Of a stretch of 32,116 nt of DNA, positions 23,601-31,852 are shown piece after piece; within the stretch, counting starts at the first letter, position 1, and each line of letters begins with the position of its first letter. A program made the translations under genes and the position numbers. The DNA lies in NCBI GenBank assembly GCA_910586515.1, contig CAJUGL010000015.1, forward strand, positions 1 to 32,116. Direction: 5' to 3'. The notes beneath the pieces are model-generated. The model was not told the DNA's origin and ran no database searches. It worked only from the letters and a program-made list of their open reading frames with translations. The stretch is from an uncultured Acetatifactor sp. (lineage in GTDB: Bacteria > Bacillota > Clostridia > Lachnospirales > Lachnospiraceae).

Positions 23601-23629
23601 GATACTGTTCACAGGTGCCTCCGCGAGGC
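23601..23629. repeat. Second copy of the dispersed MITE-like solo end
   Basis: GATACTGTTCACAG followed by GTGCCTCCGCGAGGC, directly after the def stop. The 24 bases 23603-23626 are identical to 19136-19159. No inverted partner lies in the def-fmt gap. Confidence 0.6.
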
Positions 23630-23676
23630 ATTTGGGGCTGTGTTGATGACGCCCGTCCGGGCGGGGAGGTAAGGAC

Positions 23677-24609
23677 ATGAAGATTGTATTTATGGGCACG
23701 CCGGATTTTGCGGCTGTGTCTCTGGAGGCATTGATTGCCGCGGGGCATGAGATTACGGCGGTAGTTACCCAGCCGGACAAGGCGAAGGGCAGGAGTCGGG
23801 AGCCGGTTCCCACGCCGGTGAAAGTATGTGCGGCCGCTCACGGCATTCCTGTCATGCAGCCCAGGAGAATCAGGGCTGCGGAGGCGGTGCAGGCGCTTAA
23901 GGCCTACGAGGCGGATGTCTATGTGGTGGCGGCTTTCGGGCAGATCCTGTCTCAGGAAGTATTGGATATTCCGCCCCGGGGGTGTCTGAATATTCACGCG
24001 TCGCTGCTGCCGAAATACAGGGGCACATCTCCGATCCAATATGCGCTGCTGAAGGGGGAGGAGAGGACCGGGATCACCATTATGCAGATGGACGCAGGGA
24101 TTGACACAGGCGACATGCTGTACAAAAAAGAGATTGTCATTGATTCCCGGGATAATTACGAAACCCTCCATGACAGGCTGGCTAAGCTGGGCGGCGAGGC
24201 GATTACCGAGGCTCTGACGCTTTTGACGCAGGATAAACTGACGCCGGAGAAGCAGCGGGAGGAATTGAGCTGCTATGCTCCTCTCATTGATAAAGAGATG
24301 GGGGAGATTGATTTTGACGCGGATGCCGGAGAGATAGACAGAAAAATACGTGCCATGACTCCCTGGCCCAGCGCCTATACGCGCTATCACGGGAAGCAGC
24401 TGAAAATCTGGCGCGCGGAGCCTGCTGCCGAGGAGGAGTCCGGTTCTCCGGGCGTTATTCTGAGAACAGACAGAGACTCCGTGACTGTGGCTGCAGGGAG
24501 CGGCGCGCTGCGGATTTACGAACTTCAGCTGGAGGGGAAGAAGAGAATGAGCGCCCGTGACTTTCTGCTGGGGGTAAGAATGCAGCCGGGTGAACGCCTG
24601 GGCGTGTAG
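23677..24609 (+). CDS. fmt: Methionyl-tRNA formyltransferase
   Basis: Fmt formylates initiator Met-tRNA with 10-formyltetrahydrofolate. The 310-residue product is full length. The N-terminal Rossmann domain starts KIVFMGTPDFAAVSLEALI. The catalytic triad is visible as Asn105, His107 and Asp143 in CLNIHASLLPKYRGTSPIQ and MDAGIDTGDM; SLLPKYRG is the diagnostic loop. The C-terminal OB-like tRNA-binding domain runs from about 205 to 310. GGGGAGG lies 8 bases before ATG 23677. It follows def after 77 bases, a gap that holds a dispersed repeat, so read-through from def is likely but not certain. Confidence 0.96.
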   Translation: MKIVFMGTPDFAAVSLEALIAAGHEITAVVTQPDKAKGRSREPVPTPVKVCAAAHGIPVMQPRRIRAAEAVQALKAYEADVYVVAAFGQILSQEVLDIPPRGCLNIHASLLPKYRGTSPIQYALLKGEERTGITIMQMDAGIDTGDMLYKKEIVIDSRDNYETLHDRLAKLGGEAITEALTLLTQDKLTPEKQREELSCYAPLIDKEMGEIDFDADAGEIDRKIRAMTPWPSAYTRYHGKQLKIWRAEPAAEEESGSPGVILRTDRDSVTVAAGSGALRIYELQLEGKKRMSARDFLLGVRMQPGERLGV

Positions 24610-24639
24610 AGCGGGTTTAAGAAGAAAGGAGAGACAGTT

Positions 24640-25335
24640 ATGTTTTACTGGGATCCCACTTATATTTTGGTATTGATCGGTATGCTGATCTGCCTGGGGG
24701 CCAGCGCCATGGTCAACAGCGCCATGGCCAGGTACAGCAGGGTCCGCAATTCGGGCGGAATAACGGGAGAGGAAGCGGCAAGACGTATATTAAATAATGA
24801 AGGATTGTACAACGTACAGATTGAATGTCTGAAATCAGGCGGGGGGGATCATTATGATCCCCGGACAAATACGGTTCGCCTTGGCTATGAGAATTTCAGC
24901 CAGCCTTCCGTGACAGCAGTAGGAGTAGCGGCTCACGAGTGCGGCCATGCCATACAGCATGCGAAGGGATATGCGCCTCTGAACTTTCGGTCTGCGCTGG
25001 TTCCTGTAGCCAATATCGGCAGCAGACTGGGTCTGCCGATCATTATTCTTGGTGTGATCCTGAGCTGGAACAGGATATTGATCGAGATCGGAATCTGGGC
25101 ATTTGCCCTGGCAGTGCTATTCCAACTGGTGACTCTGCCGGTAGAATTCAATGCCTCTGCCAGAGCAGTGGCCAAAATCGGCCAGTACGGGCTGTTGACG
25201 GAGGAGGAGACAAAGGGCTGTAAAAAAGTGCTGACCGCCGCGGCGATGACTTATGTGGCGGCCGCGGCATCCGCCATTCTGCAGCTGCTTCGTCTGGTGA
25301 TCCTATTCGGGGGAAATCGGAGAAGGGATGATTAG
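24640..25335 (+). CDS. Membrane zinc metallopeptidase, YugP-like
   Basis: This 231-residue integral membrane protein belongs to the neutral zinc metallopeptidase family typified by Bacillus YugP (PF04298-like). A first membrane span lies at about 6-26 (YILVLIGMLICLGASAMVNSA). The zinc motif is AAHECGHAIQHA with His99, Glu100 and His103. Further hydrophobic segments are at about 130-146, 148-168 and 200-222. The segment EFNASARAVA after the third span is typical of the family and may give the third ligand. AAAGGAG precedes ATG 24640. Homologues often sit between fmt and rsmB in Firmicutes, as here. The substrate is unknown. Confidence 0.9.
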   Translation: MFYWDPTYILVLIGMLICLGASAMVNSAMARYSRVRNSGGITGEEAARRILNNEGLYNVQIECLKSGGGDHYDPRTNTVRLGYENFSQPSVTAVGVAAHECGHAIQHAKGYAPLNFRSALVPVANIGSRLGLPIIILGVILSWNRILIEIGIWAFALAVLFQLVTLPVEFNASARAVAKIGQYGLLTEEETKGCKKVLTAAAMTYVAAAASAILQLLRLVILFGGNRRRDD

Positions 25336-25344
25336 GGTGGCTGT

Positions 25345-26763
25345 ATGAATATGAGGGAGATTGTACTGGATACATTGCTGACTCTGGAGCGGGGAGAAAG
25401 CTATTCCCACATGCTGGTGAAGGCGGTGCTTGACAAGTATGATTATCTGGAGGCCCGTGACAAAGCGTTTTTCAAACGCCTGACCGAAGGTACGCAGGAA
25501 AGGCGTCTGGAGCTGGATTATTATCTGGATTATTTTTCCAGTGTGCCGGTAAAAAAGATGAAGCCGCTGATCAGATGCCTTCTGAGGATGAGCGTATATC
25601 AGCTGCTCTACATGGATAATGTGCCGGACAGCGCCGTGTGCAACGAGGCGTGTAAACTGGCGGCAAAGAGGGGATTTTGCGGACTGCGTGGTTTTGTGAA
25701 CGGGATTCTGCGGACAATTGCCAAAGAAAGAGAGAAGCTGCCGCTGCCGGATGAGGAGGAAGCGCTCGCGTATCTGTCGGTAAAATACTCCATGCCGGAA
25801 TGGATTACCGGGGAATGGCTGGAGGATTACGGCAGGGACATCACGGAGCGGCTTCTGCGCGCTCTGCTGGATATCCATCCGGTCTGTCTGAGAATGTCTT
25901 CCCGCGCTGCGCGGGAGGAGCGGGAAGCCGTGTGCGGCAGAATAAGGGAGAAGGGCGTGGGAATTACCCAAAGCCCTTATTTGCCGTATCTGTATATTCT
26001 GGGGCATACGGAAGGTCCGGCGGCTCTGCCCGGATTTGCGGAAGGAAAATTTATCGTTCAGGATGTGAGTTCGGCCCTGGCTGTGGAGGCGGCCCTGATC
26101 AGGGAGGGGGATTTCGTCATTGACGTGTGTGCCTCGCCGGGGGGAAAGAGTCTGCTGGCCGCGGAAAAGGCAGGGACAGGCAGAGTGCTTTCCAGAGATA
26201 TCTCCGAAGAAAAGGTGGAGAGGATTGCGGAAAATGTTCTGCGGATGAGAGCGGAAAATATAGAGACGGAGATTTTTGACGGTTCGGGTACGGACGAGCG
26301 TCTTGCGGGCAGGGCGGATGTGGTTCTGCTGGATGTACCCTGTTCCGGACTTGGTGTCGTGGGAAAGAAACGGGATATCAAATATCGTCTGCAGGCAGAT
26401 TCCTGTCGGGATATTGAGATGCTGCAGAGGCAGATCGTCAGAGCGTCTGCCGGTTATGTGAAGCCGGGGGGCATACTCCTGTACAGTACCTGCACGATTC
26501 GCAGGGAAGAGAATGAGGACATGGTTCGTTTTATCGTTGGGGAGCTGGGGTTCACTCCCATGCCGCTGGAGGGAATTCTGCCCCGGCGGGTGTTTGAGGA
26601 AAGAGACAGGCTTGAGGAGGATATGCGCAGAGCCGGAAGGGAGCCGGGAAAGGGACTCACGGAGGCGGAAAAGAAGGCATGCATCCAGATTCTGCCCGGA
26701 TATATGAAGGCTGACGGTTTTTTTATCGCACGGTTTCGGCGCGCGGAGGAGACAGATGGCTGA
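25345..26763 (+). CDS. rsmB: 16S rRNA (cytosine-967-C5)-methyltransferase
   Basis: RsmB methylates C967 of 16S rRNA with S-adenosylmethionine. The 472-residue product has an N-terminal NusB-like RNA-binding domain (about 1-145) and a C-terminal Rossmann methyltransferase. The SAM loop is DVCASPGGKSLLAAE. The two catalytic cysteines are Cys333 in DVPCSGLG and Cys383 in YSTCTI. C-terminal residues FFIARFRR close the fold. The ribosome site before ATG 25345 is weak (AGGGTGG), and translation may be coupled to the upstream peptidase gene, which ends 9 bases earlier. It overlaps rlmN by 8 bases. The specificity name rests on domain architecture and could shift to a related m5C site. Confidence 0.93.
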   Translation: MNMREIVLDTLLTLERGESYSHMLVKAVLDKYDYLEARDKAFFKRLTEGTQERRLELDYYLDYFSSVPVKKMKPLIRCLLRMSVYQLLYMDNVPDSAVCNEACKLAAKRGFCGLRGFVNGILRTIAKEREKLPLPDEEEALAYLSVKYSMPEWITGEWLEDYGRDITERLLRALLDIHPVCLRMSSRAAREEREAVCGRIREKGVGITQSPYLPYLYILGHTEGPAALPGFAEGKFIVQDVSSALAVEAALIREGDFVIDVCASPGGKSLLAAEKAGTGRVLSRDISEEKVERIAENVLRMRAENIETEIFDGSGTDERLAGRADVVLLDVPCSGLGVVGKKRDIKYRLQADSCRDIEMLQRQIVRASAGYVKPGGILLYSTCTIRREENEDMVRFIVGELGFTPMPLEGILPRRVFEERDRLEEDMRRAGREPGKGLTEAEKKACIQILPGYMKADGFFIARFRRAEETDG

Positions 26764-27817
26764 GGCAAAAAATCGGGAAGGCGGCAAAACGGATATCAAG
26801 TCGCTGACCCTTGAGGAATTGAAAAAGGAGCTGGAAATTCGGGGAGAGAAGGCGTTCAGGGCAGGTCAGATGTACAATTGGATGCATGTGAAGCTGGCCA
26901 GGAGCTTTGCGGAGATGACCAACCTGTCCGGGGAATTCAGAGAGGAGTGCGCGGAACGCTATGCATACACTGCCCTGAAGACGGTGAGAGTCCAGGAGTC
27001 GAAGATCGACGGCACGAAAAAATATCTCTTTGAGCTGGCAGACGGAAATGTGGTAGAGAGCGTATGGATGAAGTATAAGCATGGCAACAGCGTCTGCATC
27101 TCATCTCAGGTGGGCTGCAGGATGGGGTGCCGTTTCTGCGCATCTACGCTGGACGGGCTGGTGCGCAGCCTGTCTCCTTCGGAGATGCTGGACCAGGTGT
27201 ATGCCATTACTCTGCTGACCGGGGAGAGAGTCAGCAATGTGGTGGTTATGGGAATGGGAGAACCTTTGGATAATTACGACAATCTGACGGTTTTTCTGCG
27301 GATGCTCACAGACGAAAACGGCCTTCATATCAGCCAGAGAAATGTCACGGTGTCTACCTGCGGTCTGGTGCCGGAGATGAGAAGGCTTGCGGAGGAAGGG
27401 CTGCAGATTACGCTTGCCCTGTCGCTCCATGGGGTTACGGACGAGAAGAGAGGGAAATTAATGCCTGTTGCAAAACGGTATTCCGTCGATGAATTGATGA
27501 AGGCATGCAGATACTACTTTGAACGGACAGGCAGGCGGATTACGCTGGAGTACAGTCTTGTAAGCGGGGTAAACGATTCGGAAGAAGACGCTTTGGGATT
27601 GGTCCGGCTTGTCCGGCCGTTGGGCTGCCATGTCAATCTGATTCCGGTCAATCCGGTGGCAGAGCGGGGTTTCGTGCAGTCGGAACCGCGGAAAATACGG
27701 GCTTTTCAAAATATACTTGAAAAAAATGAAATAAATGGTACTATTAGAAGGGAAATGGGCAGGGACATTGACGGTGCCTGCGGACAGCTGCGCCGGAGAC
27801 ACCGGTCTGCGGACTAG
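26756..27817 (+). CDS. rlmN: Dual-specificity 23S rRNA/tRNA adenine-C2 methyltransferase (radical SAM)
   Basis: RlmN methylates C2 of A2503 in 23S rRNA and of A37 in some tRNAs, by a ping-pong radical SAM mechanism. The 353-residue product has the [4Fe-4S] motif CRMGCRFC with cysteines 121, 125 and 128, and the conserved C-terminal Cys342 in GACGQLRRRH that carries the methyl group. Other marks are ISSQVGCRMGC, MGMGEPLDNYDNL and STCGLVPEMRRL. It starts inside the rsmB end (8-base overlap), so translation is coupled and the two rRNA modifiers are co-expressed. Cfr-type resistance methyltransferases are related, but context and sequence favour the housekeeping enzyme. Confidence 0.96.
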   Translation: MAEAKNREGGKTDIKSLTLEELKKELEIRGEKAFRAGQMYNWMHVKLARSFAEMTNLSGEFREECAERYAYTALKTVRVQESKIDGTKKYLFELADGNVVESVWMKYKHGNSVCISSQVGCRMGCRFCASTLDGLVRSLSPSEMLDQVYAITLLTGERVSNVVVMGMGEPLDNYDNLTVFLRMLTDENGLHISQRNVTVSTCGLVPEMRRLAEEGLQITLALSLHGVTDEKRGKLMPVAKRYSVDELMKACRYYFERTGRRITLEYSLVSGVNDSEEDALGLVRLVRPLGCHVNLIPVNPVAERGFVQSEPRKIRAFQNILEKNEINGTIRREMGRDIDGACGQLRRRHRSAD

Positions 27818-27831
27818 GGAGGAATTGAAGC

Positions 27832-28563
27832 GTGTTAAAGACGTTTTCCGTAACAAATATCGGCAGAAAAAGGAAAATAAATCAGGATTACGTATATACA
27901 TCAGAGCGTCCGGTTGGGCAGTTGCCTAATTTGTTTCTGGTGGCGGACGGCATGGGCGGCCATAATGCGGGAGATTATGCATCCAGGGAAGCAGTGGAGG
28001 CGATTGTGGAGAGCGTGGCGGATTCGGAGGAGACGGAGCCTGCCCGGGTTCTGGAGGAGGCGATACAGGCTGCCAATGCGCGGATACGCTGGCTTGCGGC
28101 GGCATCGCCTCTGCTGGAAGGCATGGGAACTACGGTGGTGGCTGCAGCCTGCGACGGAAAGGTTCTCCATGTTGCGAATGTGGGAGACAGCAGACTGTAT
28201 GTGGTGAACCGGCTGGGCATAAAGCAGATTACCAGAGACCATTCCTGGGTGGAAGAGATGGTGAGAAGAGGGGGCATAGGAAGGGCGGAAGCCAGAAACC
28301 ACCCCGATAAGAATATTATTACAAGGGCGGTGGGTGCCGACGACACGGTAAAGGTGGATTTCTTTACCGTAGATCTTGAAGAAGGCGATGAAATACTGAT
28401 GTGTACGGATGGTCTGACCAATATGCTGGAGGACGAGGAAATCCGAATGATACTGGATGGCGCCCGGGATATTGTGGAGAAGGCGCAGGAACTTGTGCGG
28501 GCAGCCAATGAAAGCGGAGGCAGAGATAATATCAGCGTGATATTGATTGAGCCTTTTGCTTGA
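27832..28563 (+). CDS. prpC: PP2C-family serine/threonine protein phosphatase
   Basis: This phosphatase reverses phosphorylation by the PASTA kinase encoded next door. The 243-residue product shows the bacterial PP2C core: the N-terminal RKRKINQDYVY, VADGMGGHNAGDYASREAV with the metal-binding aspartate near 39, GMGTTVVAA, VGDSRLYVV, MCTDGLTNML and GGRDNISVILI. Its size fits stand-alone Stp/PrpC enzymes. The start is GTG 27832, with GGGAGG about 9 bases upstream and 14 bases after the rlmN stop. The kinase follows 65 bases downstream, the standard signalling pair in Firmicutes. Confidence 0.95.
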   Translation: MLKTFSVTNIGRKRKINQDYVYTSERPVGQLPNLFLVADGMGGHNAGDYASREAVEAIVESVADSEETEPARVLEEAIQAANARIRWLAAASPLLEGMGTTVVAAACDGKVLHVANVGDSRLYVVNRLGIKQITRDHSWVEEMVRRGGIGRAEARNHPDKNIITRAVGADDTVKVDFFTVDLEEGDEILMCTDGLTNMLEDEEIRMILDGARDIVEKAQELVRAANESGGRDNISVILIEPFA

Positions 28564-28628
28564 CGTGAAAAGGTTTTCACATGAATTATGCTGCCTTGGG
28601 CGGCTTGGGGTTAGATTGGAGAGCATAT

Positions 28629-30800
28629 ATGGTTAAGATGGGTATGATGATAGGAGACCGCTATGAGATACTTGAAAAAATCGGAACCGGCGGAATGTCG
28701 GATGTATATAAGGCAAAATGTCATAAATTAAATCGTTTTGTTGCGATCAAGGTTTTGAAGCAGGAATTCAGCGAAAATGCCAATTTTGTGTCGAAGTTTC
28801 GGACGGAGGCCCAGGCGGCGGCCGGGCTGATGCACCCCAATATCGTGAATGTGTACGATGTGGGGGAGGAGGACGGCATTTATTATATTGTTATGGAGCT
28901 GGTGGAAGGCATCACGCTCAAAAAGTATATTGAAAAGAAGGCCAGGCTGTCATTTAAGGAAGCGGTGAGCATTGCCATTCAGGTGAGTATGGGTATAGAG
29001 GCTGCCCATAACAATCACATCATCCACAGGGATATCAAGCCTCAGAATATTATTATTTCCAAGGACGGAAAGGTCAAGGTCACGGATTTCGGCATAGCCA
29101 AGGCTGCCACCAGCAATACCATAACTTCGAATGTGATGGGATCCGTTCATTATACTTCTCCGGAGCAGGCCCGGGGAGGCTACAGTGATGAGAAAAGCGA
29201 CATTTACTCTTTAGGCATTACCATATTTGAAATGCTTACCGGCAGGGTGCCTTTTAACGGAGAAACCACGGTGGCCATCGCCATCAAGCATATTCAGGAG
29301 GAGCTGCCCTCCCCAAAGGAGTTTGTTCCGGAGATTCCCAGCAGCGTGGAGGGGATAGTGCTGAAATGCTGTCAGAAATCCCCTGACCGAAGGTACCAGA
29401 GCATGCAGGAGCTGATTGCAGACCTGAAGCAGTCGCTGATGAATCCGGACGAGGACTTTGTGGTGCGCAATGATCCGGATCTGCGGGCCGGTACCAGAAT
29501 GATATCGGACAGCGATATGGCGCAGATTAAGCGCAGAGTGGTGTATCAGGATAATCATGCCCGCGGGCGAGGTTACGATCAGAGAGAGGAACCCATGCGC
29601 CTGCGCCCGGAACCGGAGAGCGATTACGAAAGTCAGGAGGAGCCGGAAGACGAGGACGACTATGATTACAATCCCAAGATGGAGAAAGTAACGACTTTTC
29701 TGGCTTTGATGGGGGGAATTGTTTTTTGTGTCGTGGCGATTATTTTGGCTGTCAAAGTATTTGGAGACAGGGGAGAAGTAAATCCGGAATCCGGCAGCGG
29801 GCCTATCATTGCCTCGGAATCTTCCGAGAGTTCCGAAAGCGGGACAGAGGAACCGAAATATGTGAAAATGCCCCGGGTAAAGGGGAAGACCGTGGAGGAG
29901 GCCAGAAATGAGCTGACGAATCTGGGGCTTAAGTCTGAGGTGGAATACACGGAGTCAGGAGATGTACCGGCAGGAGAGGTCATGGACGCGGATGCGGAAG
30001 AGGGAGCGGATTTGCAGGTGGGCCATACTGTGGTGCTCACAGCCAGTACCGGACCCCAGGGCGTGGCAGTGCCGGGGGTGAAGGGCGACAGATTTGAAGA
30101 GGCTGAGGAGAAGCTGAGAGAGATGGGATTTGCCGTAACCAAAGTGGAGGGATATTCCGATGAGGTGGAGGCAGGTATAGTTATTTCTCAGGTACCGGAA
30201 GCGGAGACGGAGGTGCCGAAGGGGACAAATATAACGGTCACGGTAAGTCTGGGCAGGGAAAAGATCTGGGTGCCGAATCTGCTGGGGTCTTCCGAGCAGG
30301 AGGGAATCGCTTCCGCCCAGGAGGCGGGCCTGCGGATAGGGGAAGAAATCGCCTATGTGTATAATTCTGAATACAGAGAAGGGGAAATCTGTTACCAAAG
30401 CTATTCCAGCGGCTCCTATGTGGATCCGGGGACAGTGCTGGAGATCAAGGTGAGCAAGGGGGAGGAGCCGTCCGCTCCGGCGCAGCCGACTTATAAGTGT
30501 AATGCCAGCATTATGGCGCCTACGGCGGAGGAAGCTCCGGATTATGTGTCTGGCACGGAAGTTCATCTCACCCTGGTGACGGATGACGGTCAGGTGCTTC
30601 TGGATACCAGGACGTCCAGTTTTCCGCAGGCCGCAAATTATTACGGTTTGAGCGTTTCAGGGGGGACGATTACCATGGTGTATACCGTGACTTCGGAAGG
30701 AACCACCACCGTGGACCCGGAGACAGGAGAGACAGTCAATACGCCGGGGGAGACCCAGGAGAAAAGCTTTACCAGGAAAGTTGAGTTTACGGCGGAATAG
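28629..30800 (+). CDS. prkC: PASTA-domain serine/threonine protein kinase
   Basis: This single-pass membrane kinase senses cell-wall fragments outside and phosphorylates cytoplasmic targets. With ATG 28629 (GGAGAG 5 bases before) it has 723 residues. The kinase domain spans about 11-275, with GTGGMSDVY, VAIKVLKQ, HRDIKPQN (Asp135) and VTDFGIAKA. An acidic, charged linker precedes the membrane span at about 356-378 (TFLALMGGIVFCVVAIILAV). Three PASTA repeats follow at about 410-473, 475-543 and 544-611, each with the VPxxxG-type start. About 110 further residues (617-723), rich in Thr and Glu, form a C-terminal extension that I do not recognise. The upstream in-frame ATG 28581 lacks a ribosome site. 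It pairs with the phosphatase before it; PrkC homologues influence growth and spore germination. Confidence 0.95.
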   Translation: MVKMGMMIGDRYEILEKIGTGGMSDVYKAKCHKLNRFVAIKVLKQEFSENANFVSKFRTEAQAAAGLMHPNIVNVYDVGEEDGIYYIVMELVEGITLKKYIEKKARLSFKEAVSIAIQVSMGIEAAHNNHIIHRDIKPQNIIISKDGKVKVTDFGIAKAATSNTITSNVMGSVHYTSPEQARGGYSDEKSDIYSLGITIFEMLTGRVPFNGETTVAIAIKHIQEELPSPKEFVPEIPSSVEGIVLKCCQKSPDRRYQSMQELIADLKQSLMNPDEDFVVRNDPDLRAGTRMISDSDMAQIKRRVVYQDNHARGRGYDQREEPMRLRPEPESDYESQEEPEDEDDYDYNPKMEKVTTFLALMGGIVFCVVAIILAVKVFGDRGEVNPESGSGPIIASESSESSESGTEEPKYVKMPRVKGKTVEEARNELTNLGLKSEVEYTESGDVPAGEVMDADAEEGADLQVGHTVVLTASTGPQGVAVPGVKGDRFEEAEEKLREMGFAVTKVEGYSDEVEAGIVISQVPEAETEVPKGTNITVTVSLGREKIWVPNLLGSSEQEGIASAQEAGLRIGEEIAYVYNSEYREGEICYQSYSSGSYVDPGTVLEIKVSKGEEPSAPAQPTYKCNASIMAPTAEEAPDYVSGTEVHLTLVTDDGQVLLDTRTSSFPQAANYYGLSVSGGTITMVYTVTSEGTTTVDPETGETVNTPGETQEKSFTRKVEFTAE

Positions 30801-30844
30801 AGGATAGGTCCGGTGGGGCCGGGGAGAAGTGTGCGCGGATTGGG

Positions 30845-31741
30845 ATGATGAGTATGAGGGGAAGAATAATCAAGGGAATAGCGGGGGCTTATTCTGTTCG
30901 GTGCGCAGACGGAGCGCTGCGCGGATTATATGAATGCAGGGCAAAGGGCGTGTTTCGAAAGGATAATCTCAAGCCCATGGTGGGGGACGAGGTAGAGTTT
31001 GATGTGCTGGATGAGGAGAGAAAGCTGGGGAATATCAGCCGGCTGCTTCCCAGGCGCAGTGAGCTGATACGTCCTGCGGTGGCAAATGTGGATCAGGCGC
31101 TGGTGATTTTCTCCCTTGTCATGCCCAAGCCCAATTTCAATCTGCTGGACAGATTCCTGGTCATGATGGGGCAGCAGGAGATTGCTGTGATTATCTGCTT
31201 CAATAAACTTGATCTGGACCAGGAGAGCCGGTGGGAAGAGTATTGCGGAATTTATGATGCATGCGGCTATCGGACTCTGGCGGTCAGTGCCAGACAGAAG
31301 GAGGGAATCCGGGAACTGAGAGAGCTTCTGGCAGGCAGGACAACCGTGGCGGCAGGGCCCAGCGGCGTGGGGAAATCCTCTCTGATCAATTGTCTGCAGT
31401 CAGGGATTGTCATGGAGACCGGAGAGATCAGCCGGAAAATCGAACGGGGAAAGCACACGACACGTCACAGTGAGCTGATAGCCGTAGACAGAGATACTTA
31501 TATTCTGGATACACCGGGTTTCAGTTCATTGGGACTCTTTGACCTGGAGAAGGAGGAACTTGCGGGGTTCTATCCGGAATTTTCCCCTTATGAAAAAAAT
31601 TGCAGATTTACGGACTGCTCTCATATCAACGAACAGGTCTGCGGCGTAAAAGATGCGGTGGATGAAGGTATCCTGAGTCAAATGCGCTATCAGAATTACT
31701 GTCTGTTATATCGGGAGCTGGAAAAAGGAAAGGCATGGTGA
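30845..31741 (+). CDS. rsgA: Small ribosomal subunit biogenesis GTPase RsgA
   Basis: RsgA is a circularly permuted GTPase that checks late 30S maturation. The 298-residue product has an N-terminal OB-fold (about 1-65: RIIKGIAGAYSVRC, KPMVGDEVEFDV). The GTPase motifs follow in permuted order: G4 CFNKLDLD first, then G1 GPSGVGKSSLINCL and G3 DTPGFSSLGL. The C-terminal zinc-binding knuckle is CRFTDCSHINEQVC (cysteine, cysteine, histidine, cysteine). The start is uncertain among ATG 30845, 30848 and 30854; ribosome sites are weak, and GGGGAGAAG lies about 16 bases before 30845. It ends the long gene block. The rpe gene that often follows in Firmicutes is absent. Confidence 0.95.
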   Translation: MMSMRGRIIKGIAGAYSVRCADGALRGLYECRAKGVFRKDNLKPMVGDEVEFDVLDEERKLGNISRLLPRRSELIRPAVANVDQALVIFSLVMPKPNFNLLDRFLVMMGQQEIAVIICFNKLDLDQESRWEEYCGIYDACGYRTLAVSARQKEGIRELRELLAGRTTVAAGPSGVGKSSLINCLQSGIVMETGEISRKIERGKHTTRHSELIAVDRDTYILDTPGFSSLGLFDLEKEELAGFYPEFSPYEKNCRFTDCSHINEQVCGVKDAVDEGILSQMRYQNYCLLYRELEKGKAW

Positions 31742-31775
31742 AATTGGTACAGTTGAGCCTTGATACCAATATAGG

Positions 31776-31821
31776 ATAAGGATTGAATCTTTCGAATGAT
31801 TCAATCCTTATATTGATTTAG
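31776..31821. terminator. Strong bidirectional terminator after rsgA
   Basis: ATAAGGATTGAATC (31776-31789) and GATTCAATCCTTAT (31798-31811) form a perfect 14-bp stem with an 8-base loop, followed by ATTGATTTAG. The pairing can be extended with CAATAT...ATTG around it. It separates rsgA from the convergent minus-strand gene. Confidence 0.8.
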
Positions 31822-31852
31822 TTCTTGCCCTTATGTGGTATTTAGTTTATGG

